This document shows positions 7,295-16,213 of a DNA stretch of 64,000 nt, piece after piece. Position numbers and translations under genes: made by a program. This DNA is from Arcanobacterium wilhelmae (lineage in GTDB: Bacteria; Actinomycetota; Actinomycetes; Actinomycetales; Actinomycetaceae). The DNA lies in assembly GCF_029632765.1 (NCBI RefSeq), contig NZ_CP121247.1, positions 868,001 to 932,000 of the forward strand. Direction: 5' to 3'. The first letter of the stretch is position 1, and every line of letters starts with the position of its first letter. The notes beneath the pieces are model-generated. The model was not told where the DNA came from. It did not search any database and saw only the letters and a list, made by a program, of their open reading frames with translations.

Positions 7295-8194
7295 ATGCGC
7301 AACTACAAGGCTTTGGCCGCACTCACTTTTGCTCTGACCCTCGGCGCGTGCTCCACGGGCGCGGCCCCGACGCCGGCTGCCCCACCTGCGCCGGCGTCGG
7401 CTGGTGCGTCCGGTGCTGCGAACGGCACCGGCGTCGAAGACGGCGTCTTCACAGTGGCGATGGAAGCGGCTTACGCGCCCTACAACTGGGCTCAGCCGAC
7501 GGATGCGAACGGGGCCGTGCCGATCAAGGGCTCGAACCTGTTTGCCAACGGCTACGACGTGATGACGGCGAAGCACATCGCGCAGAAGAACGGCTGGAAG
7601 CTCGAAATCGTCCAGTTGGATTGGGATTCGCTCATCCCGGCCGTGCAGTCGGGCACGGTTGACGCCGTGATCGCGGGTCAGTCGATGACGGCAGAGCGTG
7701 AGAAGGAAGTGGACTTCGCCGGCCCGTACCAGGTGGCCAACATGGTGGTGCTCACGAAGAAGGATTCGAAGTTCGCCAGCGCGAAGGGCATTTCAGACCT
7801 TGCAGGAGCGAAGGCCACCTCGCAGTCGGGCACCGTGTGGTATGACTCGTTGGTTCCACAGATCCCGAACGTCAACCGCCTCCCCGCAGTCGAATCGGCA
7901 CCGGCGATGCTCGTGGCGCTCGAAACTGGTCAGGTGGAGATCGCGCCCTGCGATAAGCCCACCGCCCAAGGTGCTGTGCGCGCCTACCCGGACCTGACGA
8001 TCCTCGACTTCACCGGAACAAAGGACAACTTCACAGTCTCCGGTGAGGACGTGAACGTGGGTATCTCGGTGCGAAACGGCAACACGCAGCTTAAGGACGC
8101 GATCAATAAGGCTCTCGAGGGGCAAACCCAGGCTGATTTCGACGCCCAAATGGCACACGCGGTGGAGATCGCGCCGCTGCAGAACCAGAACTGA
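7295..8194 (+). CDS. Amino-acid ABC transporter substrate-binding lipoprotein (probable lysine)
   Basis: Extracellular binding protein of family 3 (polar amino acids), anchored as a lipoprotein. ATG 7295 has a clear GGAAGGA; earlier in-frame starts fall inside the riboswitch terminator. The signal peptide ends in a lipobox LGA-C19, followed by a Pro/Ala/Ser-rich linker of about 35 residues. The family body has GVFTVAMEAAYAPYNW, LEIVQLDWDSLIPAVQSGTVDAVIAGQSMTAEREKEVDFA and ANMVVLTK. The lysine riboswitch just upstream points to lysine as the ligand; the fold alone does not. First gene of a three-gene operon with its permease and ATPase. Confidence 0.88.
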   Translation: MRNYKALAALTFALTLGACSTGAAPTPAAPPAPASAGASGAANGTGVEDGVFTVAMEAAYAPYNWAQPTDANGAVPIKGSNLFANGYDVMTAKHIAQKNGWKLEIVQLDWDSLIPAVQSGTVDAVIAGQSMTAEREKEVDFAGPYQVANMVVLTKKDSKFASAKGISDLAGAKATSQSGTVWYDSLVPQIPNVNRLPAVESAPAMLVALETGQVEIAPCDKPTAQGAVRAYPDLTILDFTGTKDNFTVSGEDVNVGISVRNGNTQLKDAINKALEGQTQADFDAQMAHAVEIAPLQNQN

Positions 8195-8208
8195 GTAACG
8201 GATTCATC

Positions 8209-9093
8209 ATGACCCTCTGGAACGACATCATTTACCTGCTCGACCAGTACGGGTGGATCTACCTGGCGGGGATGGGCAACACGCTCATCCTCGCCACGGT
8301 GGCCACACTGATTGGTTGCCTGATCGGGTTCGCGTGTGGTGTGCTCACGACGATCCCGCACCCGCCGTCGATGGCGTGGCCGCGCCGCGCCGGTTTATGG
8401 ATCATCCGAGCCCTGATCCGCATCTACGTCGAAGTGTTCCGCGGCACCCCGATGATCCTGCAGGCGATCTTCATCTTCTACGGCCTTCCGTACTTCACGA
8501 ATAATGCCCTGCAGTTCACGAACATTTGGACCGTCTCAATTCTCGTCGTGTCGATCAACACTGGCGCGTATATCGCGGAGTCGGTGCGCGGTGGTATCTT
8601 CGCCGTGGACCCGGGCCAAACCGAGGGCGCGCGTGCAATCGGTATGAGCCACGTTCAGACGATGCTGTACGTTGTGCTTCCGCAGGCGCTGCGTAGCCTC
8701 CTCCCACAGATCGGCAACAACCTGATCATCAACATCAAGGACACGTCGGTGATGTTCATCATCGGGTTCTCCGAGTTCTTCTCGGTGCACAAGATGGTCT
8801 CCGGCGCGATCTTCAAGTACTTCCCGTCGGCGACGATCGAGATGGTCGGTTACTTGACTGTGACTCTCCTCGCCTCGGTGTTGCTTCGCTGGTTCGAGCG
8901 CCGCCTTGACGGCGATGAATCCTACGAGTTGGTCAACTCGGATCAGCTGGTGATGGCGGCAGGTACGTATACGTTCCGTGAGCCGCGTCGTCGCCCCGAC
9001 GTCGTCGGCGCGGGCGAGCCCAATGCCAGCCGTGCTCACGACGCCGGTGGGCGAGCACAAACCCAGGCCACAACTTCCGGGGAGGAAAACTGA
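8209..9093 (+). CDS. Polar amino-acid ABC transporter permease
   Basis: Inner-membrane permease of the HisM/GlnP class, 294 residues. [21 protein letters not shown] starts the transmembrane domain, and the EAA loop, which docks on the ATPase, is [28 protein letters not shown]. About five helices are visible. The last 60 residues, after [15 protein letters not shown], are a Pro/Gly/Ala-rich cytoplasmic tail absent from most homologues. It begins 14 nt after the binding-protein gene and ends just before the ATPase. With a single permease in the operon, it probably works as a homodimer. Confidence 0.88.
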   Translation: MTLWNDIIYLLDQYGWIYLAGMGNTLILATVATLIGCLIGFACGVLTTIPHPPSMAWPRRAGLWIIRALIRIYVEVFRGTPMILQAIFIFYGLPYFTNNALQFTNIWTVSILVVSINTGAYIAESVRGGIFAVDPGQTEGARAIGMSHVQTMLYVVLPQALRSLLPQIGNNLIINIKDTSVMFIIGFSEFFSVHKMVSGAIFKYFPSATIEMVGYLTVTLLASVLLRWFERRLDGDESYELVNSDQLVMAAGTYTFREPRRRPDVVGAGEPNASRAHDAGGRAQTQATTSGEEN

Positions 9094-9094
9094 G

Positions 9095-9820
9095 ATGGCG
9101 ACGATTCTTGAGATTGAGGGGCTTCGCAAGAGCTTCGGAAAAAACGAGGTGCTTCGCGGCGTGGACCTGACGGTGAGCGCCGGCGACGTGACCACGGTGA
9201 TCGGCGCGTCCGGCTCCGGAAAGTCCACGATGCTGCGCTGCATTAACCTGCTCGAGCAGCCTAGCGGCGGCACGATTCGCTTCCACGGCCAGGATGTGCG
9301 TGAACTGAACCCTCACACCTACCGTTCGAAGGTGGGGATGGTGTTCCAATCCTTCAATCTGTTCAACAACATGACCCTGCTGGAGAACTGCGTGATTGGC
9401 CAGGTGAAAGTGCTCGGGCGAGGCAAGGAAGAAGCGCGCGAAAGGGCGCTCCACTACCTTGATCGCGTGGGCATGGCCCCGTACGTGAACGCGAAGCCGC
9501 GCCAGATTTCGGGCGGTCAGAAGCAACGTGTTGCGATTTCGCGTGCGCTGGCGATGGACCCGGAAGTGTTGCTGTTCGACGAGCCGACCTCAGCACTGGA
9601 CCCGGAGATGGTGGGCGAAGTGACGGACGTGATGCGTTCGCTCGCCGAGGAGGGCATGACGATGGTGGTGGTAACTCACGAGATGACCTTCGCCCGCGAC
9701 GTCTCCACCAACGTGGTGTTCATGGCCGACGGCGTAGTGCTCGAATCGGGTACGCCTGCGGACGTGTTCGGATCACCTCGCGAACATAAGACGCGTGAGT
9801 TCCTCCGCCGCTTGCGCTGA
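9095..9820 (+). CDS. Polar amino-acid ABC transporter ATPase
   Basis: Cytoplasmic ATP-binding subunit of 241 residues, GlnQ/HisP type. Walker A is GASGSGKST (37-45), the Q-loop is VFQSFNLF, the signature is ISGGQKQR, Walker B is [14 protein letters not shown] and the switch His is in VVTHEM. ATG 9095 was chosen because GGGGAGGAAAA precedes it and the protein begins at the usual family position ([15 protein letters not shown]). It lies 1 nt after the permease stop. A strong terminator follows. Confidence 0.92.
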   Translation: MATILEIEGLRKSFGKNEVLRGVDLTVSAGDVTTVIGASGSGKSTMLRCINLLEQPSGGTIRFHGQDVRELNPHTYRSKVGMVFQSFNLFNNMTLLENCVIGQVKVLGRGKEEARERALHYLDRVGMAPYVNAKPRQISGGQKQRVAISRALAMDPEVLLFDEPTSALDPEMVGEVTDVMRSLAEEGMTMVVVTHEMTFARDVSTNVVFMADGVVLESGTPADVFGSPREHKTREFLRRLR

Positions 9821-9843
9821 TAACGCGCTTGCCTCAATAGACC

Positions 9844-9902
9844 GCTCGGGCATCGTCTGCTCCCGCCGTGAACACCGGGAGCGGGCGATGCCCGAGCTTT
9901 TT
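9844..9902. terminator. Strong intrinsic terminator after the ABC importer
   Basis: A 22-bp near-perfect stem (GCTCGGGCATCG... paired with ...CGATGCCCGAGC) with a 10-nt loop, followed by TTTTTC on the + strand. It lies between convergent genes and may also stop leftward transcription from the aminoacyl-lipid operon. Confidence 0.85.
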
Positions 9903-9914
9903 CTGAGCGTGAAA

Positions 9915-12590
9915 TTAGACGGACGTTTCGCTGTTGACCTTCGCTACGATGGCGTCGATTTCACACGCGGGAAGGAGCTTTGCCGCCTCGGCAGGGATCT
10001 CCTGCCCGCGCCGCAAAGCCTTCTCCACGGCGTCGCGCGCCTCAACCAGAGCACGGCGCTTGGCCTTTTCTTCTTCGTCGATCTTCGCCTGCTTTTGAGC
10101 CTCGAAGTACACGCGCACGATCTCTGCCATTCCCTTCGGCCCGATCTCGGGCAGATAGCAGTGCGAGATTGCGAGCCCGATGGCACCGAGCGCGAGCTCG
10201 TCGTTGTAAGCCAAGTACCAGCCTTCATGTGTGGGGTTGAACTTGTATTTCGAGCCCGCCAGCGAGCGGAAGCCGTAGAGAGGCTCGATGATTGCACCCA
10301 CTCGATCCAGGACGTTGTCGAGGAACGACGGATCTGAAGCCGCTTCGCTTCGTGCAAGCGGCGCTCCCGACAGCGAGACCCACTTCAACCCGAGCTCATC
10401 CATCTTCGGCACGGACTCGCCAAGCAGGAACTCGATCACAGAACGCCAGCCATCCGAATCACGGCGCATGAAATCGAGCGTGTAGCCCACGAGCTGGCCG
10501 CCCTCATAAACGGGGAGCCAGGAGGTGATTCCGTGGAGCGTCAGCTTGCTGTCAATAGCGAGCATCATCTTCGTTCCGGGAACTTTCAGCTCGTCCAACG
10601 CGCCCAGGGTGAAGCCCATTTCTGGGAGGGCCTTCTCGGCGACCCATTGCTCGGACAGTGCTGTGACGCGGGCGCGCATGTCTAGATCGAGGCTCTCCCA
10701 ATCTGTCCAGACAGCCGTGATGCCTTCCTTGGCTGCGTTGTTCTTCGCCGTGCGAACGTTCTGGAATTTCTTGCCCGTGAACTTCGTATCTGCGGGCAGT
10801 ACGCCTTCCTCGGCGACGTGGAGCTTCTTGAAGCCTGGGCGCTGGAAGGATTCGTTGACTGAATACCATGCGATGTGCCAGCCCTGTTGCTGGACGAACG
10901 CTTCGAAGGCAGACGCTAACTCCTCGCGTTCAGCTTGCGTGGGCAAGGATATCGGTGCCGTTTCTACGCGTGCCGTAGCATCGGCGTCGTCGGCCGTCTC
11001 CTGGTCGGCGTCGGAGGAGCGGCCAGCAAACACGGGTCCGCCGAGCGTCACGGCGACGCCATTCGACACACGGTAGGCTACGTAGCCGAGCTCGTGGAAG
11101 AAATATGAGTTTCCCTCCCACAGCGTCATGAAGGACAGGTGGTCGCCGGTGCCGGACTCGAGGATTTGGCGCGCCTTGACGCGGTCGTGGAAGTGAAGAT
11201 CTGAGTGGGAATCAACCACCAGGTAGAACAATGCGACCGCGATGAAAATCCAAAATACTGTTCCCGACCAAATGAAAGCGTTCCACGCGCCGGTTCCAGA
11301 TGGCACGTTCCCGAGTGGGAGGAAGAGCGAAGCAATTGGGGGGAGCAGACGGACAACGAACTCGCCAAGAGCCTCGCGCAATCCGATCGCAGGGGCGAAT
11401 TGCGAGGAAAACGTCAAAGCCCCGGCAAACCATATGAGGGCGGCAGTACCTAGGCCGGTTCCAACGAGTGCAAGCGCGCGTGCATGCTCACTGCGTGAGG
11501 TCCGTACCCTGTACAGAGTGCGGGTTGCGAGGAGTGCGATTGTGACGGCGAACCATGGAATGAGCGAAAACACGCAAATAGCAATGACTGCGCTCAAGTC
11601 GCCTGCGATAAGGCCAACCTGGACGAACTGGACGACGACGATCACTACAGTCAGAAGAGTCGAGGCGAGTGCGCCAATCCAGGCCGCACGCTTGGCACGC
11701 ACAAGCCCCCACGCGAAAATCAACTGGATAGTCACAGGAATAAGGTTGGCAATCGTATTGGATGGTCCCTCAAACTTGACGAGACTGCCCATCGAGGCAC
11801 AGCGAGCTGCGTCGCCAGCGGCACACGCCCAATCAGCGTGGAACGCAAGGGCAAAAGGTTGCCAAATGAGGAAACTCGCATCCACAAACAAGCCAGATGC
11901 CGCCGGATGAGCGCCGATGAGGACGGGAACGACCGCGACCGTGCCAAGGAGAACGGCAACGAGAACGCGCTTCTCACGTGCCGAGGACTGACGGAGGGTA
12001 CGCAGGCGTGGAACTCCGAGGCCAGCGACAAGGGAGCCAGCGATGATACCGCCGATCACGGCGATGAATGACACCGTGTTCGTCACCGTGCCGAGGAAGA
12101 GCATCTGAGTTGCCGAAATGACGAAAGCGGCAAGGCGAAGGCGGCGCTTCCAGATGGCTGGCATGAATGCGGTAGCGAACATCGACGTGCCGAAGATCCA
12201 TGCCCCTGGAGAGAGCAAGATGTCGGATGTACCGGCCGTGGCAATCGACTCAAGGAATGGTTCGGAGATAACAGCGAACCACAGGCCGAATGGGGCGAAG
12301 ATGGTGTGCATCGCAAGGGAGAGGAGCGCGAAACGCATCGAGCCGAGCACTCGCTCAGCCGCAACTCCGAGCGTGAGAATCCCAATCGTTGCCCCGATCA
12401 CGCCTTGGGCAGTGGCCGATGTTAGCCCCGAGCTAAACACGTGGAGGAAGTTCAGATCGCCGTTGGCGCGCAGTCCAAACGTATGGCGGAGGGCCATGTG
12501 ATCGCCTCCGAGGGCGAGCCACATGATCCACATCGTGACGAGGAGCGCAATGGCAACAGGTGCCTTTTTGACAATCGCGAATACTTTCAC
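9915..12590 (-). CDS. Aminoacyl-phosphatidylglycerol synthase (MprF-like, DUF2156)
   Basis: Large membrane enzyme, 891 residues, that would transfer an amino acid from aminoacyl-tRNA to phosphatidylglycerol or a related lipid. The first 490 or so residues hold a dozen or more helices; the first of these resemble a rhomboid fold (AERVLGSMRFALLSLAMH) but lack a clear GxSG. The soluble C-terminal DUF2156 domain follows: RQILESGTGDHLSFMTLWEG, YVAYRVSNGVAVTLGGPVF, and near the end LYGFRSLAGSKYKFNPTHEGWYL, as in MprF. A charged helical tail follows. The start GTG 12590 has GGAGG 6 nt upstream and overlaps the stop of the esterase gene by 4 nt (GTGA). The amino acid used is unknown; the lysine importer next door suggests Lys, while the characterised actinobacterial homologue with an esterase partner uses Ala. 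Confidence 0.82.
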   Translation of the reverse strand: MKVFAIVKKAPVAIALLVTMWIMWLALGGDHMALRHTFGLRANGDLNFLHVFSSGLTSATAQGVIGATIGILTLGVAAERVLGSMRFALLSLAMHTIFAPFGLWFAVISEPFLESIATAGTSDILLSPGAWIFGTSMFATAFMPAIWKRRLRLAAFVISATQMLFLGTVTNTVSFIAVIGGIIAGSLVAGLGVPRLRTLRQSSAREKRVLVAVLLGTVAVVPVLIGAHPAASGLFVDASFLIWQPFALAFHADWACAAGDAARCASMGSLVKFEGPSNTIANLIPVTIQLIFAWGLVRAKRAAWIGALASTLLTVVIVVVQFVQVGLIAGDLSAVIAICVFSLIPWFAVTIALLATRTLYRVRTSRSEHARALALVGTGLGTAALIWFAGALTFSSQFAPAIGLREALGEFVVRLLPPIASLFLPLGNVPSGTGAWNAFIWSGTVFWIFIAVALFYLVVDSHSDLHFHDRVKARQILESGTGDHLSFMTLWEGNSYFFHELGYVAYRVSNGVAVTLGGPVFAGRSSDADQETADDADATARVETAPISLPTQAEREELASAFEAFVQQQGWHIAWYSVNESFQRPGFKKLHVAEEGVLPADTKFTGKKFQNVRTAKNNAAKEGITAVWTDWESLDLDMRARVTALSEQWVAEKALPEMGFTLGALDELKVPGTKMMLAIDSKLTLHGITSWLPVYEGGQLVGYTLDFMRRDSDGWRSVIEFLLGESVPKMDELGLKWVSLSGAPLARSEAASDPSFLDNVLDRVGAIIEPLYGFRSLAGSKYKFNPTHEGWYLAYNDELALGAIGLAISHCYLPEIGPKGMAEIVRVYFEAQKQAKIDEEEKAKRRALVEARDAVEKALRRGQEIPAEAAKLLPACEIDAIVAKVNSETSV

Positions 12591-13846
12591 TTCAACCCTC
12601 CAATGGTCTGAGCGGCGAAGGGGAGCGCTTTGACGAAAGCAGCCCGCCACACGTCAAAGCTGTGCCCGCCTGGAACAGTGAAGGTTGACACATTCATCCC
12701 TGCGTTCATCGCGAGCCTCGCAAGGTATTCCTGTGAGGTGATCGCCTCGGCATCTTCTGCTCCGGAGATAAACATTCCGCGTTGTCCGCTGAAGACGTCT
12801 GAGCGGGTATCGGCTGCCTTCGCGAGTACGTGTGCGGGGTCGGCAGCTTCCCAGGCGGCAGTATCGCCACCGAAGAGGGTGTTGATCGTCGCTTCACGGC
12901 TGCCGACCTCGAGGGTTTTGTCGCCTGAGAAGGAGAGGAACGCGCCATAGGTTCCCGGCGCCGTCGTCGCGATTTGAACAGAGCAGGTTGCCCCGTAGGA
13001 CAGGCCGCCGATCGACCAGGTGTGTTGGTCGGTGTTGACTCGGAAGTGCTCCTTGATCAGAGCGGGCACGTCTTTGGTGAGATAGGTGTGGACCTTGTAG
13101 ACGGGGCCGTCGACGCACCCGGGGTTCCCCATCAACGAGCCAGTGCCGTCCACCGAGATGATGATCGGGGAGCGTCCGCCATGCGCCTTTTGGTAGTTGT
13201 CGGCTGCTGTTGCGGCATCGCCGGCAGTGAACCAGTGATCGGGAGTCCCGGGGTTTCCGGCGAGAAGAACGACGACGGGCAGGCGCTCTTGCGAGGTGAA
13301 GTAGGCGGGTGGAATGTACGCGACGGCGTCGCGAGCAGGGAAGCCCGACGTCGGGCCTTCAAACGGAACCGTCACGAGGGCGCCGACCGTTCGACCTTCG
13401 TTGACCGGCGGACGTTGCTGGTGCGTGAACTCCTCGTAGCTCATTCGAACAACGTTGGTGGGCGGCAAAAAGGAGCCGAAGTTTGTGTATTCCTTGTAGG
13501 TAAGGTTCGCGACGAGGAAAGTGAGAATCGCGCTGAGCACTGCCAGTGGGAGTAACCGTAGCCGAGCACCGGCAACGAGTGCGACACCTGCGATCGTGAA
13601 AACTGCAGTGAAGCCGGCAACGAAAAGATTCCATGGAACTTCACCTGGCCAGGGGTTCGGCCACACGAAGAAGCCGAAAACCGCGATGCCGTCGATAATT
13701 CCAGCAACGATCAGGGCAAGACGAGCCCGAGCACGGTTTGCTCGGAATGTGTAGACAAATGCACCGACGGTGATCGTTGCCACGAGAGCCCAGATCACGA
13801 TCTGCGCGGGCAGACCGGTGAGCGGGATGTTCCAGAAAAAATCCAT
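12587..13846 (-). CDS. Membrane-anchored esterase, probable aminoacyl-lipid hydrolase
   Basis: 419-residue protein with about four N-terminal helices followed by an extracytoplasmic alpha/beta-hydrolase domain of the esterase D (antigen 85-like) family. The nucleophile elbow is GGLSYGATCS, the acidic part is near FISGAEDAEAITS, and the catalytic His is in VPGGHSFDVW. I chose ATG 13846 (MDFFWNIPLTG) because CATAAT lies exactly 6 nt before it, the leaderless layout seen elsewhere here. The gene is coupled to the aminoacyl-PG synthase by a 4-nt overlap. Such pairs are known in Corynebacterium and enterococci, where the esterase removes the amino acid from the lipid; that role here is inferred. 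Confidence 0.78.
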   Translation of the reverse strand: MDFFWNIPLTGLPAQIVIWALVATITVGAFVYTFRANRARARLALIVAGIIDGIAVFGFFVWPNPWPGEVPWNLFVAGFTAVFTIAGVALVAGARLRLLPLAVLSAILTFLVANLTYKEYTNFGSFLPPTNVVRMSYEEFTHQQRPPVNEGRTVGALVTVPFEGPTSGFPARDAVAYIPPAYFTSQERLPVVVLLAGNPGTPDHWFTAGDAATAADNYQKAHGGRSPIIISVDGTGSLMGNPGCVDGPVYKVHTYLTKDVPALIKEHFRVNTDQHTWSIGGLSYGATCSVQIATTAPGTYGAFLSFSGDKTLEVGSREATINTLFGGDTAAWEAADPAHVLAKAADTRSDVFSGQRGMFISGAEDAEAITSQEYLARLAMNAGMNVSTFTVPGGHSFDVWRAAFVKALPFAAQTIGGLK

Positions 13847-14026
13847 ATTTCCATTATGTTGCGAGAATTGTGTGAATCTCGTGCCACTGAGGACGGAAAT
13901 TATGGTGAGCGTTTGAAACTGATCGCCAAAATCTGTCATACCCTCATGAAATCCTGTCACCGATACATCGACGTGAAGGGAGATCAACAATGCAGATGAA
14001 CGATTCGGCCGCGCAGGGAATGGAAC

Positions 14027-14061
14027 GGGGGCGTACGTTCCCCAAGGAAACGTACGCCCCC
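14027..14061. terminator. Strong hairpin between convergent/adjacent units
   Basis: GGGGGCGTACGTT... pairs with ...AACGTACGCCCCC around a short CCCAAGG-type loop. It lies just downstream of the leftward deoD gene. No long U tract follows on either strand, so termination may be partial. Confidence 0.6.
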
Positions 14062-14086
14062 GCGCTGTTGATGGTTTATGCGCAGA

Positions 14087-14797
14087 TCAGGAATGAGCCG
14101 CAGCAACTGCGAGCTTCAGAGCGCGCTGGAACAGCTCCTCACGCTCAGCGGCAGTGTAATCACGATCCGAGCCCTTCAGAATGTGATCCGAAACCGTGAG
14201 GACTGCAAGTGCCTGACGGCCGTACTTGGCGGCCAGGCCGTAGAGGGCGCCGGCTTCCATCTCGGTACCCAAGCAACCGACGGCGGCGAGTGCTTCGTTC
14301 TCCTCCTTCGGAACGCCATAGAAGCGATCGCGCGAGGCAACGGTGCCAACATGGATACCTTCTTCACCTTCGGCTGCATCGACGGCTGCGCGCACGAGGC
14401 CGTAATCTGCAACGGCCGAATAGTGGATTCCCGGTGTGAGATAGGTGTTGAGTACACCTTCGTAGTGGGCGCCCATCGCCACAACGACGTCGCCGACGTT
14501 GACGTCCATCGAGAGGCCACCGCAGGTTCCTACGCGGATCGCGCGCTCAACGCCGTAGTGCATGAAGAGCTCATTGACGTAGATTGAGAGCGAGGGCTGG
14601 CCCATGCCGGTTCCCATAATGGACAGCGGCTTGCCATTGACTTCACCCGTGAAACCGAGGATGCCACGGACGTCGGTGACGAGCTTCGCATCAGGCATCA
14701 GCTGCTCGGCCATGCGCTTGGCGCGCTTCGGATCGCCGGGAAGCAGCACTGCGGGGGCGAAATCACCGGGCTGCGCACCAATGTGGGGTGTGGACAT
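14087..14797 (-). CDS. deoD: Purine-nucleoside phosphorylase, DeoD type
   Basis: Cytoplasmic hexameric phosphorylase of 236 residues that splits purine (deoxy)nucleosides with phosphate in purine salvage. It matches the DeoD family from the first residues: TPHIGAQPGDFAPAVLLPGDPKRA, with the phosphate loop GDPKR, the central MGTGMGQPSLSIYVNEL, RVGTCGG, EMEAGALYGLA for ribose/base binding, and VSDHIL with the base-binding Asp. Length is normal for the family. The Shine-Dalgarno AAAGGAGATAACT precedes ATG 14797. It stands alone, downstream of the AI-2E transporter gene on the same strand, with a hairpin after it. Confidence 0.93.
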   Translation of the reverse strand: MSTPHIGAQPGDFAPAVLLPGDPKRAKRMAEQLMPDAKLVTDVRGILGFTGEVNGKPLSIMGTGMGQPSLSIYVNELFMHYGVERAIRVGTCGGLSMDVNVGDVVVAMGAHYEGVLNTYLTPGIHYSAVADYGLVRAAVDAAEGEEGIHVGTVASRDRFYGVPKEENEALAAVGCLGTEMEAGALYGLAAKYGRQALAVLTVSDHILKGSDRDYTAAEREELFQRALKLAVAAAHS

Positions 14798-14850
14798 AGT
14801 TATCTCCTTTGATTGACTTCGGCGAATGCCGACGCTTCATTGTAACAATC

Positions 14851-16116
14851 TCATTCGTTGGATGCGGTGGCTTCTTCGTCGCGTTCGATCGATTCTTTCG
14901 TCCCCGATTCGCCTGTGACAAAGCGGGATTTGGGCGACTCGGTCTGGGCAACGTTTTGCGCGAAATCTTCCCAGTAGAGCTTGGTGTAGTAGTCGAACGG
15001 CTTGAACGGCCCGCCCGGGCGGTTCTCGTCGGATGTGAGATATGGGTAAATGTCGTGGCCACGCAGATACAGGGCTACCGTGTTCACAGCGGCGGCGATC
15101 GGCACGGAGAAGAGTGCGCCGTAGAGGCCGAAGAGGGCAGACCCTCCAGCGATCACCATAACGATTGCGAGCGGGTGCATGTTCAGAGCGTTGCCTTGTA
15201 GGACGGGCTGGAGAACGTTGCCCTCGACCTGCTGAACCACGAGCACGCCAACGAACATGGCCAGTGCCATCCACGGGCTTCCCGTGTTGACAAGCACCAC
15301 CATTGTGGCAACGAAACCAGAAACGAACGCACCAACGATCGGGATGAACGAGAACAAGAACACCAGTACGCCGATTGGGAAAGCGAGCGTGATTGGCGTT
15401 TTCAAGATGAATGCAACGAGCGCAATGCCGAGGGCGTCCACGAATGCCACGATCGCCTGAACTCGCACGTACGAGGCAACCGTAATCCATGCGCGGATGC
15501 CCGATTCGTTCACTGCGGTGCGGTTCTCGGCGGGGAAGAGGCGTACCACCCAGTGCCACATGCGTCGTCCATCCTTGAGGAAGAAGAACAGGGTGAAGAG
15601 CACGAGGACGGTACCAGTTGCGAGCGAGAGAAGGCCCGAGCCCACGGAGGCGACGCCGCCCGCGATCGTCGAGGAATTGGACTTCGCGTAGTCCTGAACT
15701 TGCTGCCAGGCGTTCGAAATTTCTTGATCGAACTGAGGGAACTGTTGGTGCAGCCAAGCCACGATCGAGTCGATTCCGGCGTTGATTTGGCTGGAGAGAT
15801 CCGCAAAGCCCTGGAAGATTGAGGTGCCTGCGCCGATGAGGAGCAGACTGACAATGATCACCAGCCCGAGGAGAGCGGTTACGGAGGCGAGGGAGCGCGG
15901 CCAGTGCCATCGATTGCGGAGGAAAGATGCCACTGGCTCGAGGATCACAGCGAGCAAGAGCGACACCATGAGCGCAACCACAATGGAGGAGAGCTGGAGC
16001 ATCGCCCAGCCGGCGGCGAGTAGCGCGACGGTGGTCACAATGAGGCGCCATGACCATGCAGCGCTTCGCTCGAGGGTAACTGGCACTTTCGGCTCAGATG
16101 AGTTGTTGTTGAGCAT
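14851..16116 (-). CDS. AI-2E family transporter (PerM/YdiK-like)
   Basis: 421-residue integral membrane protein of the AI-2E transporter family (PF01594). It has the usual layout of two N-terminal helix pairs (MLQLSSIVVALMVSLLLAVILEPVASFL, SLASVTALLGLVIIVSLLLIGAG), a periplasmic helical domain, then the helices with AFILKTPITLAFPIGVLVFLFSFIPIVGAFVSG and the signature VQQVEGNVLQPVLQGNALNMHPLAIV. The tail is charged. Despite the name, members may export signals, act in Na+/H+ exchange, or have other roles; no substrate can be assigned. AAGGAATTG precedes ATG 16116. Confidence 0.85.
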   Translation of the reverse strand: MLNNNSSEPKVPVTLERSAAWSWRLIVTTVALLAAGWAMLQLSSIVVALMVSLLLAVILEPVASFLRNRWHWPRSLASVTALLGLVIIVSLLLIGAGTSIFQGFADLSSQINAGIDSIVAWLHQQFPQFDQEISNAWQQVQDYAKSNSSTIAGGVASVGSGLLSLATGTVLVLFTLFFFLKDGRRMWHWVVRLFPAENRTAVNESGIRAWITVASYVRVQAIVAFVDALGIALVAFILKTPITLAFPIGVLVFLFSFIPIVGAFVSGFVATMVVLVNTGSPWMALAMFVGVLVVQQVEGNVLQPVLQGNALNMHPLAIVMVIAGGSALFGLYGALFSVPIAAAVNTVALYLRGHDIYPYLTSDENRPGGPFKPFDYYTKLYWEDFAQNVAQTESPKSRFVTGESGTKESIERDEEATASNE

Positions 16117-16213
16117 GCTTCAATTCCTTATCTAGAGGTATTCGTATTAAACACTAGCGCCCAATGCTGGCAAAGTGGAAAAATATGGCCGACTACCTGA
16201 ATGGAAGGGAAAC

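Noticed and set aside
9972..10357. Small frames opposite the 3' end of the MprF-like gene
   Set aside because: Shadows of the real gene with skewed composition (Arg/Ser/Pro-rich) and no start signals.
13990..14199. Short + strand frame (69 codons) before deoD
   Set aside because: It runs across the terminator hairpin and the deoD 3' end and has no ribosome-binding site.
14837..16057. A 406-codon minus-strand frame alongside the AI-2E transporter gene
   Set aside because: Arg/Pro-rich shadow in another frame; the 421-residue frame has clear family motifs and membrane helices.
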